Below are positions 8,030-16,612 of a stretch of 49,754 bases of DNA, piece by piece. The position numbers and the translations under genes were made by a program. The notes below the pieces were generated by a model. It was not told where the DNA came from. It did not search any database and saw nothing but the letters and a program-made list of their open reading frames with translations. Position 1 is the stretch's first letter; each line of letters opens with the position of its first letter. The stretch is from Phycisphaerae bacterium (GTDB lineage Bacteria; Planctomycetota; Phycisphaerae; Sedimentisphaerales; Anaerohalosphaeraceae): assembly GCA_014859965.1 (NCBI GenBank), contig JACZKQ010000142.1, positions 1-49,754 of the forward strand, written 5' to 3'.

Positions 8030-9199
8030 CTATTTCTGAGTGAAGATAAACACGCCTTTCTTGTTGGCTGAAGCGATATCCGGCTTGCCGTTGCCGGTTA
8101 TGTCGCCCACGTCAAACTGCGTGCCGAGGCCGGAGTCATTGTCGATCAGGTGCCGTACGAATTCGACCTTGCCCTTCTCGGGCCGGCGGAGCTCGAACCA
8201 GTGCACAACCGCCGGCTCCCGGGCGCCCGGATCATTGCCGTTATGAGCAAAATACCGCTTGCCGCAGACAAAATCCAGGATGCCGTCGCCGTTGATGTCG
8301 ACCAGCTTCAAGGCGTGGACCTGGGAAAAACTCTTGTCGATCAGGTGCTGCGTGAAAGTGATTTTGCCGTCGGCATCTCTGCTCTGCCTGAACCACCAGA
8401 TGCCGTAATCGTGAGCGCTCGACGTGATCACATCGTTGTAACCATCGCCGTCACAGTCATATACGAGCATGTCCGCGCAGCCTGGGCCCAGGTTGGCGGG
8501 GTGAAATTTCCAGTTCTCCTGCGTGCGATCCTCGGGTGCCTGCCACCAGCCGGTTGTGACCAAAACGTCGTTTCGGCCGTCGCCGTCAATGTCGCCGACA
8601 CCGAGGCCGTGGCTGAATTGCTCGCTTCCGGGAGCCTTGGGGCCGGCTATTGTGTGCATTGTCCAAAGGGATTCGGGTTTATCGGTGACGCTGAACCAGG
8701 CAATGTAGCCGCCGGGCTGGACGCCGAAGAGCGGGACGGGCTTGCCGTTGCCGAAAAGGTCTGCGAAAAGGGGCGTTTCGTTGCAGGCGCTGGGGGCGCC
8801 GATGTGCTTTTTCCAGTGGCCGGTGGCGTTTTTGGGGTTTTCGAACCAGTGGCAGGGCTGGCCCATCATGGTTGTGGTGATGGAGTCGATCCAGCCGTCA
8901 TTGTTGATGTCGGCGGTGTAGTTACTGAACGTGTTGCTGTAGCCGGTATTGGGGTTATAGGCGCCTGGGGCCTGCATTTCGTGCATTTTCCACGTTGGGG
9001 CCTCATACCAGACGTCACCGGCGAGAATATCGGGCAGGCCGTCGCGGTTTACGTCGGCGATTGCGACGCCTTCTGAGCGGAAAGTGGTGTCTAAAACATG
9101 TTTTTCGAAGATAACTTCGGCTTTTGCGGCGTTTAGGGCGATTAAAGCGAGCAAAACGGCGGCGATTCGGGTTTTTTGAGGCGGAATTGCACGGATCAT
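8030..9199 (-). CDS. Secreted FG-GAP/VCBS repeat protein
   Basis: 389 residues from ATG 9199, chosen because GGAGGTAA lies 4 bases upstream. The frame extends to 9280 without an RBS. A signal peptide (RIAAVLLALIALNAAKA) is followed by a beta-propeller built from repeated calcium-binding loops: IADVNRDGLPDILAG, TADINNDGWIDSI, VGDIDGDGRNDVLV, VYDCDGDGYNDVI, LVDINGDGILDFV and VGDITGNGKPDIA. Six such D-x-N/D-x-D-G loops are the hallmark of the FG-GAP/VCBS fold. The role is probably extracellular binding or structural. No catalytic domain is visible. It is transcribed toward the cupin and lies downstream of tRNA-Pro. Confidence 0.85.
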   Translation of the reverse strand: MIRAIPPQKTRIAAVLLALIALNAAKAEVIFEKHVLDTTFRSEGVAIADVNRDGLPDILAGDVWYEAPTWKMHEMQAPGAYNPNTGYSNTFSNYTADINNDGWIDSITTTMMGQPCHWFENPKNATGHWKKHIGAPSACNETPLFADLFGNGKPVPLFGVQPGGYIAWFSVTDKPESLWTMHTIAGPKAPGSEQFSHGLGVGDIDGDGRNDVLVTTGWWQAPEDRTQENWKFHPANLGPGCADMLVYDCDGDGYNDVITSSAHDYGIWWFRQSRDADGKITFTQHLIDKSFSQVHALKLVDINGDGILDFVCGKRYFAHNGNDPGAREPAVVHWFELRRPEKGKVEFVRHLIDNDSGLGTQFDVGDITGNGKPDIASANKKGVFIFTQK

Positions 9200-9319
9200 C
9201 AGCTTACCTCCAAATTGGTTTGCGGTGCTCGGCCGGGCGCGTTGGAGGCTCGGCCGCAAAAAAGAAGCGGCATCCATCAAGATTATAACCTCTTGGCACC
9301 GCTTACGTTACATAACCAA

Positions 9320-9394
9320 TCGGGGCGACAGGACTTGAACCTGCGACCTCTTGACCCCCAGTCAAGCGCGCTAGCCAAACTGCGCCACGCCCCG
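9320..9394 (-). tRNA. tRNA-Pro (anticodon GGG)
   Basis: The minus strand folds as a cloverleaf. The acceptor CGGGGCG (9394-9388) pairs with CGCCCCG (9327-9321), with discriminator A at 9320. The D-arm is GCGC..GCGC, and the anticodon arm CTTGA-CTGGGGG-TCAAG has GGG at positions 34-36. The T-arm is CAGG-TTCAAGT-CCTG. CCA is not encoded. A consensus promoter at 9741-9768 points toward it from 350 bases away. Confidence 0.95.
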
Positions 9395-9603
9395 GGCAAA
9401 CTCTTATTGTAACCGGGGGTGTGGAGAATGACAACTGGATTTTCGGGATATTTCCGGGGGGCGCGGCGATTGGGGATGGTGGGTATTTGGAATTTGGCTT
9501 TGGGAGTGGGTTTGATTGGCTTTGTTTTTGGCTTTATTTCTTTGCTTGCTCCCGGGCGTTTCTCTTAAGCTCCTTTTTTTCAACGACTTGCATTGTTGCG
9601 GAG

Positions 9604-9708
9604 TTATCGCGATTGGCTTTGTTTTTCCAAAACGCCTGTTTTGGCGCCGGGGCGCCCGGGGTACAGAGAAAGGTCAAATGAGATTAGAGTCATCTTTGCG
9701 AACGCCAT
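9604..9708 (-). CDS. Possible 34-residue small protein
   Basis: A short ORF from ATG 9708 (MAFAKMTLISFDLSLYPGRP...) to TAA at 9606-9604. I report it because three signals line up: a consensus promoter (TTGACA, 16 bp, TATAAT, minus strand, 9768-9741), GGAGGAG six bases before the ATG, and a leader of about 25 bases. No family is recognised and there is no clear membrane helix. Downstream on the same strand are Lys-rich out-of-frame codons, so this could be a leader peptide or a frameshifted remnant. The tRNA-Pro gene lies 210 bases further on and may share the transcript. Confidence 0.4.
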   Translation of the reverse strand: MAFAKMTLISFDLSLYPGRPGAKTGVLEKQSQSR

Positions 9709-9740
9709 TTTTCGCTCCTCCTTTGGGTTTATGGTGTTAT

Positions 9741-9768
9741 ATTATACCACAAGTTTTGCAAATGTCAA
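9741..9768 (-). promoter_or_regulatory. Consensus sigma-70 promoter reading toward tRNA-Pro
   Basis: On the minus strand TTGACA (9768-9763), a 16-base spacer and TATAAT (9746-9741), with TGG just before the -10. All 12 core bases match consensus. Confidence 0.75.
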
Positions 9769-10325
9769 ATTCAGGGCGGGTATTTTTTAAGAAAAAGTTG
9801 GGTTATCGGCGGGCGTGAAGTGGGTTGTTATTGGGTTATTTCCTGGTTCGCGGCGACAAAAAACGCGCAAAACGCGCAAAAGCGGCTTAAAACAGCTTGA
9901 AAATTGACGTAAAGTGCGGATTTCGGGCGAAAAGGGGGGCTGAAAAGTACAAGAACAGCTTTTAGCTGTTAGCTTTTAGGCGTTAGCTATTGGTTTTTTG
10001 GGGAACAGTGGATCGGTTGGCTAAGCCGGTGGTGGGGAAGTTTTTTTGAAAAATGGGAAGAATTATTATCAACATCGGGGCTTCTCGTTCGCTTAGGGGG
10101 GTGTGACCTTTAGTCTCGCCGAGGGCCAGGCCGCGAAGGCGGGGGAGGAGGAGGATTTTTTTCGTTTTCTCGTTCCTATTTTCTATTTTCCATTTTTCTG
10201 GTGGGGGGTGTCTGGGGCTGTGTACTTTGTATGTATTTCCTGTCAGGTCGGGCAGAACCTGTAACCCGTTTAGGCCACGGGTTAAACACAGCCCTCAACA
10301 GCTATATTATAATATCATGTGCCGG
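9769..10325. other. Gene-poor low-complexity stretch with one hairpin
   Basis: About 560 bases without a credible gene. It holds AT-rich and T/C- or G-rich runs, short direct repeats (AAAACGCGC around 9860-9880, TTAGCTNTTAG-like words around 9960-9990), and an 8-bp perfect hairpin, TAACCCGT/ACGGGTTA, at 10262-10284. The hairpin lies just past the stop of the gene at 10326 and could help end its transcript, though no T-run follows. Nothing else is recognised. Confidence 0.5.
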
Positions 10326-11486
10326 TCAAGGCTGAAAATCGCCAGCATTGCAGACTCGAAATCCGAGGCTGAAGTGGCGGTAGCGGGGCCCAATGTAGCT
10401 GCGGAGGGCTATTCGGCAGAAGTCGGCATCGCCGCTCCAACCGCCGCCGCGAAATACACGAGAGTTTCCCGTTGGGCTTCCGGTTGGGTCGGTTTTTGGG
10501 CTAACGCTGTAGCTGCCATATAAATCATTGCACCATTCCCAGACATTTCCTGCCATGTCATACAAGCCGTAACCGTTTGCTCCGAAAGTGCCCACAGGAG
10601 AGGTATATGGATGAATACCGTCGTTCCATGAGGGATGATAGCCACGTGTCGAACTGGTGTCATAGCTATAAGAACTGCTGCTCCAATAATTTGCAGCGTC
10701 GTGAGTAATCGTATCTCCCCATGGAAAACGTCCGCCCGACCGCCCGCTCCGTGCCGCATACTCCCACTGGGCTTCGGTGGCAAGATGGTAACCGTTCTTG
10801 CTTAAGTTGTATTCCCATGTGGACAGGTTATAGCATGGCTGTCGACCTTCTTGCTCGCTTCGCCAGTTGCAATAGGCTACTGCGCCGTACCAGCTTACAC
10901 GGATCATAGGGTCATTACTCATGTCCCGCCCGCCCTTCCTGCGAACGGAGAAGATGTCGTCTCTGTGAACAATCTGGCTATAGGAACTGGATGTCGAGAG
11001 GTCGCAGTAAGGATAGTCGATGCCTGAATCTCCCTGATAGACAATGCCGTTCGTTATTGTTATCAGTCCCTGAGATACGGCGGAATTCAAAAACTCGCAA
11101 TACTGACCATTGGTTGTTTCGTGGGGACTCATGTAGAAGGAAGACAAAGTGACAGCATGGGCAGGGCGTTCGTCAAAATTTCCCTCATTGAGACTGTCCC
11201 CCATCTGAAAGGTACCGCCGCGAACGAGGATAAGGTTGTTTGCTTTTGAACCCTCCATCATCCACTGAGTCGCGAGAACTGCATAATCACTGAAGTTGAA
11301 AAGGGAGTCTCCCGTAAGGTCTTCCTCGCCCGCAAGGATCCAGCGATCGGCAAGGATTTCCAAATCAGCGAAATCCACGCGACAGTCACCCGTCAAATCC
11401 GCCGACGGACAGTTGGCCGATGCCCGCAGAACCAAACATGCAAGAAAACAGAAAACGTAAACAGCTGACTTGTTCAAAAATACCAT
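10326..11486 (-). CDS. Secreted dockerin-like / formylglycine-generating-enzyme-fold protein
   Basis: 386 residues: a signal peptide (VYVFCFLACLVLRASA), then two dockerin-like calcium loops at about 28-80 (ADLTGDCRVDFADLEILADRW and DLTGDSLFNFSDYAVLATQWM), then an FGE/SUMF1 fold from about 84 to 383 (LVRGGTFQMGD, EVTTNGQYC-like HETTNGQYC, LATEAQWEYAAR, YDMAGNVWEWCND, RVFRGGGW, LGFRVC). Catalytic FGEs carry two cysteines spaced near SYC-x-R. Here the segment reads FCRIALRSYIGPRYR and lacks the second Cys, so oxidase activity is doubtful and a binding or structural role is more likely. It follows the LamG gene by 33 bases and is probably co-transcribed. Confidence 0.8.
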   Translation of the reverse strand: MVFLNKSAVYVFCFLACLVLRASANCPSADLTGDCRVDFADLEILADRWILAGEEDLTGDSLFNFSDYAVLATQWMMEGSKANNLILVRGGTFQMGDSLNEGNFDERPAHAVTLSSFYMSPHETTNGQYCEFLNSAVSQGLITITNGIVYQGDSGIDYPYCDLSTSSSYSQIVHRDDIFSVRRKGGRDMSNDPMIRVSWYGAVAYCNWRSEQEGRQPCYNLSTWEYNLSKNGYHLATEAQWEYAARSGRSGGRFPWGDTITHDAANYWSSSSYSYDTSSTRGYHPSWNDGIHPYTSPVGTFGANGYGLYDMAGNVWEWCNDLYGSYSVSPKTDPTGSPTGNSRVFRGGGWSGDADFCRIALRSYIGPRYRHFSLGFRVCNAGDFQP

Positions 11487-11519
11487 AACACATCTTTCGC
11501 ATAGAATGTTTTGTAATGC

Positions 11520-12380
11520 CTACTCGTCAGGGGCGGATATGACACTTGGGCAATGGAGCCATTTACGATACCAACTGCTGATCGGCACCTTGTCAACATC
11601 GATGCGGACAGGCTGAGTGAGATCAGGGTGCCCGGGAAGTTCGAACGTCAAATTATAGGTACCCGCTTGACCATACCACGGTCGCCAGAAGAATTTGCCA
11701 GCAGCAAAAGAAGCACCGGCAGGCAGAACCTGCCCGGCGTGCAAGGCGTAAGCAACCGTGTGGCCGGCGGCGTCCTCAGTAGCCAGTTGGAAGGAAACGA
11801 TTTTACTCTCCCGTACACGAAGAGTGCGGATGATGGTGGCAATCTCCTCAGCATCTTTGAGCATGCCCGTAAAGCTGCAGTCGAGCAAGACGGTGTTGCC
11901 AATGGTTACGGGGGCGTTGGTGGCATCGGCCGGTTTTTTTTCGATGTCATCGACGGCCGTGCCAGAGGGCTGACCCTCAACGTAAAGCGTCAGAGTATTT
12001 TCTGTGTCATGGATAACAGCGACATGCTGCCATTTGTAATGCCGCAGGATGTCTGTATTTGAAACGACTTTGTTTGTGCCTGCTCGACAAGTTAATCGCT
12101 GACGATCCGTCAGGTAGACGGTACAGCCCGCCGGAGCAGTGCCTGTCCAGGTGGGACCATTTGTTAAGAGTCTGGTACTGGCGTCGCCTGAAGAATCCGG
12201 CACAGTGGCACCTGAATACCGACCCAATCGCCAATACCCGACAAGTCCGTCAGCAAGGTGTTCACCCCAACCCACAGGGCAGTCCAGTTCTGAACAACCC
12301 GCCTTGGCGACTCTGGAGGCAAAACTTAAATGCCCAAGTGTCATCCCCAAAATCAGCAGTGTCGTATGTCTTTTAGACAT
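11520..12380 (-). CDS. Secreted LamG-like (concanavalin-fold) protein
   Basis: 286 residues with a signal peptide (TTLLILGMTLGHLSFASRVAKA). LADGLVGYWRLG is the usual opening strand of LamG/laminin-G-like domains, and WQHVAVIHDTENTLTLYVEGQP is the conserved central strand pair. The domain looks short because the segment between opening and central strands is only about 60 residues. A C-terminal beta-sandwich follows, with AASFAAGKFFWRPWYGQAGTYNLTF-type putative-Ig character (GAGTY-like motif). It starts inside the stop of a short upstream ORF (TAATG) and precedes the dockerin/FGE gene. Together they look like surface or extracellular carbohydrate-related proteins. The exact ligand is unknown. 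Confidence 0.65.
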   Translation of the reverse strand: MSKRHTTLLILGMTLGHLSFASRVAKAGCSELDCPVGWGEHLADGLVGYWRLGRYSGATVPDSSGDASTRLLTNGPTWTGTAPAGCTVYLTDRQRLTCRAGTNKVVSNTDILRHYKWQHVAVIHDTENTLTLYVEGQPSGTAVDDIEKKPADATNAPVTIGNTVLLDCSFTGMLKDAEEIATIIRTLRVRESKIVSFQLATEDAAGHTVAYALHAGQVLPAGASFAAGKFFWRPWYGQAGTYNLTFELPGHPDLTQPVRIDVDKVPISSWYRKWLHCPSVISAPDE

Positions 12381-12517
12381 TAGAATCCCAACAACCCCGC
12401 CTCACTGAAAAAGTCTGTTTGTGCATGGACTATCCATTCCCCCAAAACATACCTTGCCTTTTCGTAGCGATCTATAAGGAAAGTACGCCCATGCAGCGGA
12501 AGATTGCTTAGATGCAT
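12380..12517 (-). CDS. Short ORF coupled to the LamG gene (45 aa, or remnant of a larger gene)
   Basis: ATG 12517 has AAAGG seven bases upstream, and its TAA overlaps the LamG start as TAATG, suggesting translational coupling. The product begins MHLSNLPLHGRTFLIDRYEK and is not recognised. The same frame continues upstream with similar-looking sequence but is broken by TAG at 12580-12578. It runs toward repeat copy B, so this may be the tail of a decayed gene instead of an intact small protein. Confidence 0.35.
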   Translation of the reverse strand: MHLSNLPLHGRTFLIDRYEKARYVLGEWIVHAQTDFFSEAGLLGF

Positions 12518-12758
12518 CGGATTACCTTTATTGTCGGCGGCGGGATATGCGGCGGCCGAAAACAACTCACACGCAAACTACGATCTTATGACATCATCGT
12601 ACAGAATCATGCATGGGATGGCGGCGGACTTGCCTATTGTGACGGCCTCATCGAAAAGAATTTGATCGCCTGTAACACGACTCGCTGGTGGCAGGGCTCG
12701 GTGCGGTGACGGGCGGCTAATGGAGCATATCTTTGGGCGTCCTTTCCTGGGAAAACAC

Positions 12759-12960
12759 CAGGGCAAACGCATTCGCCTCATAACTCGCTGGGCAGCCGGC
12801 GGCGCCAGGGCCGAGCAAAACCGGTCGGGGCCCCAGAGGCCAAAATCCCCCCCAGCGAACAGATGCTCCTGATTTTGGCCTCTGCCCAACCGGTTTTGCT
12901 CTCCATTGTCGCCGCAGGTTGGGTTTGGGATGCGGACATCCGGAGAATGCGCCCGCCCTG
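12759..12960 (+). repeat. Palindromic repeat element, copy B
   Basis: 202 bp, reference orientation. Outer inverted repeat CAGGGC..CGCATTC / GAATGCG..GCCCTG. Inner perfect arms are AGCAAAACCGGT/ACCGGTTTTGCT (12 bp) and AGAGGCCAAAATC/GATTTTGGCCTCT (13 bp), around a 23-base loop containing CAGCGAACAGATGCTCCT. No clear flanking direct repeat is visible. It lies just upstream of the VIT/vWA gene. Confidence 0.9.
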
Positions 12961-13073
12961 CGGCACTTCAAGAGCCAGAGAGCAATTTTACAAAGCTTTT
13001 ACAAACAGGATACGCGAGATACGTTATACTAATAGCGTTGCTGTGAGTTGAATTCAATTCAAGGAGATGGAAA

Positions 13074-15329
13074 ATGATCACGCAAGTCCGCAAACAATCG
13101 TGTGTTCCCGCCTTTTTCATCCTTTTGACGGCGGTTGCATGGGGGCAGCCTGAACACATTTCGGTTCGGCCGCTGCCGCACAATGTGATCGTGCCGCAGA
13201 GCCGGGCTGTTGCATTTGCCCCCGACCGCCGACAGGCAATCGAGATCACGAGTGTCGAGGTAAAGATCGACATTCTCGAAAGCTCCGCCGCAACCACCAT
13301 GGAAATACACCTGAAGAACAATACCAACAGCCGGCAGGAGGCCGAACTGCTCCTGCCCGTGCCCGACGGGGCCGTCGTTCGGGGCTTTGCCTATGACGGA
13401 CCCGGCGGCCTGATCACCGCGGCCGTCCTGCCCAAAGACGAAGCCAAACGCATCTATCAGCAGCTCGTCTCGCAGATCCGCGACCCGGCGCTCGCCGAAT
13501 TCGTCGGCTACAATCTTATCCGCTCCAGCGTCTTCCCCGTCGAGCCCCGCGGGAACCAGCGCGTCCGCCTCACCTACGACCACCTGCTCGCCTCCGACGG
13601 CAGCCGCATCGATTACATGCTGCCGCGGACGGAATCGCTGGAATACGCCGTACCGTGGAAGATCACGGCGAACATCAAGTCCAAGCGCCCCATCGCCACC
13701 GTGTACTCCGCCAGCCATGCGATGGACCTCCGCCGCGTCAGCGACCGCGAGATGGCCGTGACGATCACGACGGAGGCGGTCACGGCCCCGGGGCCGTTCC
13801 GGCTTTCTTACCTTGTCACTGAAGGCGGCATGAACGCCACCCTGTTCGCATATCCCGACGAGAAGGTCGGCGGCGGCTACTTTCTGCTTTTGGCCGGCCT
13901 GCCGGCCGAGAAGGCGGGGTCCGATAACAACGATACCATCAAACGTGAGATCACGCTCGTGATCGACCGCTCCGGATCGATGCGAAACGAAAAGATTCAG
14001 CAGGCCAAAGAAGCCGCTCTCCAGATCATCTCTGGCCTCAGGGACGGCGAGGCGTTCAATGTCATTATCTACAGCAACGCCGTCGAACGATTCGCCGCCG
14101 CCCCCGTCCGCAAGAACAGAAAGAACGCCGAAGCCGCAGCCAAATACATCGACGGAATCACCGCGATGGGCGGCACGAACATTTACGACGCCCTCAAACA
14201 GGCCCTCGAACAGAAACCAAGCGAAGGCATGCTGCCAATTGTTTTGTTCCTTACCGACGGCCTGCCGACCGTCGGCCAAACCTCGGAGATCGAAATCCGC
14301 AATCTTGCGATGAAGTCAAACCCATATAAACGCCGCGTTTTCACCTTCGGCGTCGGCGTCGACGTGAACGCCCCGCTGCTGGAAAAGATCGCCAATGAAT
14401 CCCGCGGCAAGGCGGAATTCGTGCTTCCCAAAGAAGATGTTGAAGTCAAGGTGGGCAAGGTTTTTGCACGTCTAAATGGGCCGATCCTTGCCGACGCCGA
14501 ACTGCACGTCCTCGGCAGCGATAACGAAGCCGCCGTCGGCCGCACCCGCGACATCATGCCTCGTGTGCTCGGCGACCTCTTCGAAGGCGACCAGATCGTG
14601 CTCCTGGGTCAGTATGTCGGCACGGAACCGCTGACGTTCGAAATTAACGGCAACTGCGTCGAAAAGAAACGCACCTTTCGCTTCCGTTTCGATTTCGACC
14701 GTCCAGACAAGCGAAACGGCTTTGTTCCCCGTCTCTGGGCCAGCCGGAAAATCGCCGAACTCATAGACGCCGTTCGCCAGATGGGTGCAGACGGCAGCGT
14801 CGGGGCCAACGACCCCAAGGTCAAGGAACTCACAGACGAGATCGTCCGCCTGTCCACCGAATTTGGCATTCTCACCGAGTACACCGCGTTCCTCGCCCGA
14901 GAAGGCACCAATCTCGCCGATTCCGTCGCCGTTCGACGCGAAGCCGGCGTCGCCCTCGAATCCCGTGCCATGCGCGACCGTTCCGGCTACGGGGGCGTCA
15001 ACCAGAGCTACAACCTTGCCCAATCGAAAAGCCAGGCGACGCTCAACATGCGGAACGACTACTACGACGCCGGCATGAACCGCGTCTCCGTCGCCTCGGT
15101 CCAGCAGATCAACGACCGCGCCTACTACCGCCGGGACAATCAATGGATCGACAGCCGCCTGCTCAATGAAACCGCCCGGCCGACGCGCGTCGTCGAAATC
15201 GGCACGCCGGAATACTTCGAACTGCTCGACCGCCTCGTCCGCGAAAACCAGCAAGGCGCCGTCGCTCGCCGCGACGACGTCATCCTCAAGCTCGGCAACG
15301 AAGTCGTCCTTATCAAGAACACCAATTAA
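13074..15329 (+). CDS. Secreted VIT-domain and von Willebrand A-domain protein
   Basis: 751 residues with AAGGAG before the ATG and a signal peptide (ACVPAFFILLTAVAWG-like, cleaved near GQPEH). Residues about 45-185 are a VIT domain (VEVKIDILESSAATTMEIHL, LLLPVPDGAVVRGFAY, PKDEAKRIYQQL). A vWA domain follows from about 288, with the metal site DRSGSM at about 297 and the later strand VLFLTDGLPTVG. This order is shared with inter-alpha-trypsin-inhibitor heavy chains and many bacterial marine proteins. The C-terminal region (about 560-751) has no recognised domain. Its role is probably adhesion or protein-protein contact outside the cytoplasm. A TATACT at 13025-13030 is a likely -10 box, but the -35 is poor. 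The next vWA gene follows after 53 bases. Confidence 0.9.
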   Translation: MITQVRKQSCVPAFFILLTAVAWGQPEHISVRPLPHNVIVPQSRAVAFAPDRRQAIEITSVEVKIDILESSAATTMEIHLKNNTNSRQEAELLLPVPDGAVVRGFAYDGPGGLITAAVLPKDEAKRIYQQLVSQIRDPALAEFVGYNLIRSSVFPVEPRGNQRVRLTYDHLLASDGSRIDYMLPRTESLEYAVPWKITANIKSKRPIATVYSASHAMDLRRVSDREMAVTITTEAVTAPGPFRLSYLVTEGGMNATLFAYPDEKVGGGYFLLLAGLPAEKAGSDNNDTIKREITLVIDRSGSMRNEKIQQAKEAALQIISGLRDGEAFNVIIYSNAVERFAAAPVRKNRKNAEAAAKYIDGITAMGGTNIYDALKQALEQKPSEGMLPIVLFLTDGLPTVGQTSEIEIRNLAMKSNPYKRRVFTFGVGVDVNAPLLEKIANESRGKAEFVLPKEDVEVKVGKVFARLNGPILADAELHVLGSDNEAAVGRTRDIMPRVLGDLFEGDQIVLLGQYVGTEPLTFEINGNCVEKKRTFRFRFDFDRPDKRNGFVPRLWASRKIAELIDAVRQMGADGSVGANDPKVKELTDEIVRLSTEFGILTEYTAFLAREGTNLADSVAVRREAGVALESRAMRDRSGYGGVNQSYNLAQSKSQATLNMRNDYYDAGMNRVSVASVQQINDRAYYRRDNQWIDSRLLNETARPTRVVEIGTPEYFELLDRLVRENQQGAVARRDDVILKLGNEVVLIKNTN

Positions 15330-15382
15330 CGGATCGCACCGGCGATGAAACAGAAGACCACACATATGAAAAGGAGAAACTA

Positions 15383-16546
15383 ATGAAGACGATTCACATC
15401 CGAACCGTTTGCCTGCTGCTGTTGGCCGGCAGTCTGGTAACCACCACCGGCGCCCAGTCCGGACACATGATCGTACAGCCGGCGCCCCGCGTTCAGATGG
15501 CCATTCTTCTGGACACCAGCGGCAGCATGTCGGGCCTTATCGATCAGGCACGCACAGAGGTCTGGGCTATCGTCAACCAGTTCATTACTGCCACGCGGGA
15601 CGGCAAGGCCCCGGACCTGCAAGTCGCCCTTTACGAATACGGCAAGAGCGCTCTGCCTGCCGAAAAAGGCTACATCCGCCAGATCGTCCCCTTCACCCAT
15701 GACCTCGATAAGATCTCAGAGGAACTCTTCGCCCTCAAGACCAACGGCGGCGAGGAATACTGCGGCTGGGTCATAAAGGACGCCGTCGAAGGACTCGCCT
15801 GGAGCGGCGTTCCCAACGACCTCAAGGTCATCTTCATCGCCGGCAACGAACCTTTCAGTCAGGGCCCCGTCAAGTATCAGGACGCCTGCAAGTCCGCCAT
15901 CGCCAAAGGCATCGTCGTCAATACGATCCATTGCGGCCCGGAGAACGCGGGCGTCGACGGCAAATGGAAGGACGGCGCCCTGCTCGCCGACGGCCAGTTC
16001 CTGTCGATAGACCACAATCGCGCCGTCGTCCATATTGCCGCGCCCCAGGACAAGGAACTCGCTGAGCTCGGCGCCAAACTGAATACCACCTATCTGGCTT
16101 ATGGCCGGCTCGGCCGCGACTCCGCCGCTCGCCAGAGCGCGCAGGACATGAACGCCGCCGCCTCCTCGTCCACGGTCGCCACACAACGCGTCGCCGCAAA
16201 AGCCTCCTTCAATTACCGAAACAGTGCATGGGACCTCGTCGACGCCCTGAAGTACGAGAATGCCGACCTCAGCAAACTGAAGGCCGAAGACCTCCCGGAA
16301 GAAATGAGGAAAATGACCGCCGAAGAGCAAAAAGCCTACGTCGAGGCCAAAGCCAAAGAACGCGCCCAAATCCAGCAGCAGATTCAGCAGCTCAACGACG
16401 CCCGCACCAAATACGTCGCCGAGCAGATGAAGAAACAAGCCGGGGGCGCTGAAACCTTAGGTTCCGCCATCATTGAGGCCGTCCGCAAACAGGCAGAGGC
16501 AAAACAATTCAAGTTTGAGCACTCCTCCTCCAGCAAGGTCGATTAG
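15383..16546 (+). CDS. Secreted von Willebrand A-domain protein
   Basis: 387 residues with AAAAGGAG upstream and signal peptide MKTIHIRTVCLLLLAGSLVTT. A vWA domain starts almost at once: QMAILLDTSGSMSGLIDQAR holds the MIDAS DxSxS. LKVIFIAGNEPF and the Thr-containing THDLDKI strand complete it at about 30-200. The C-terminal third is charged and probably a coiled coil (EDLPEEMRKMTAEEQKAYVEAKAKERAQIQQQIQQL-like heptads, cited only in part), ending in a Ser-rich tail. It is in the same transcriptional direction as, and close to, the VIT/vWA gene, so the two probably form an operon and may interact. It ends 66 bases before repeat copy C. Confidence 0.85.
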   Translation: MKTIHIRTVCLLLLAGSLVTTTGAQSGHMIVQPAPRVQMAILLDTSGSMSGLIDQARTEVWAIVNQFITATRDGKAPDLQVALYEYGKSALPAEKGYIRQIVPFTHDLDKISEELFALKTNGGEEYCGWVIKDAVEGLAWSGVPNDLKVIFIAGNEPFSQGPVKYQDACKSAIAKGIVVNTIHCGPENAGVDGKWKDGALLADGQFLSIDHNRAVVHIAAPQDKELAELGAKLNTTYLAYGRLGRDSAARQSAQDMNAAASSSTVATQRVAAKASFNYRNSAWDLVDALKYENADLSKLKAEDLPEEMRKMTAEEQKAYVEAKAKERAQIQQQIQQLNDARTKYVAEQMKKQAGGAETLGSAIIEAVRKQAEAKQFKFEHSSSSKVD

Positions 16547-16612
16547 ACCGAAGCCGGTTCGGGCAGGGGTCCCCTCCAGACCCCCGCCCGGACCCTCTGT
16601 TCTGCAGATTAG

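Noticed and set aside
9421..9818. Overlapping plus-strand frames in the gene-poor region after tRNA-Pro
   Set aside because: The translations are Phe/Leu/Cys-rich nonsense with no RBS. A minus-strand consensus promoter runs through them.
9320..12517. Integrated island attached at tRNA-Pro
   Set aside because: No integrase is present, and the tRNA 3' end is not repeated downstream to mark an attR site, although the content is accessory-like.
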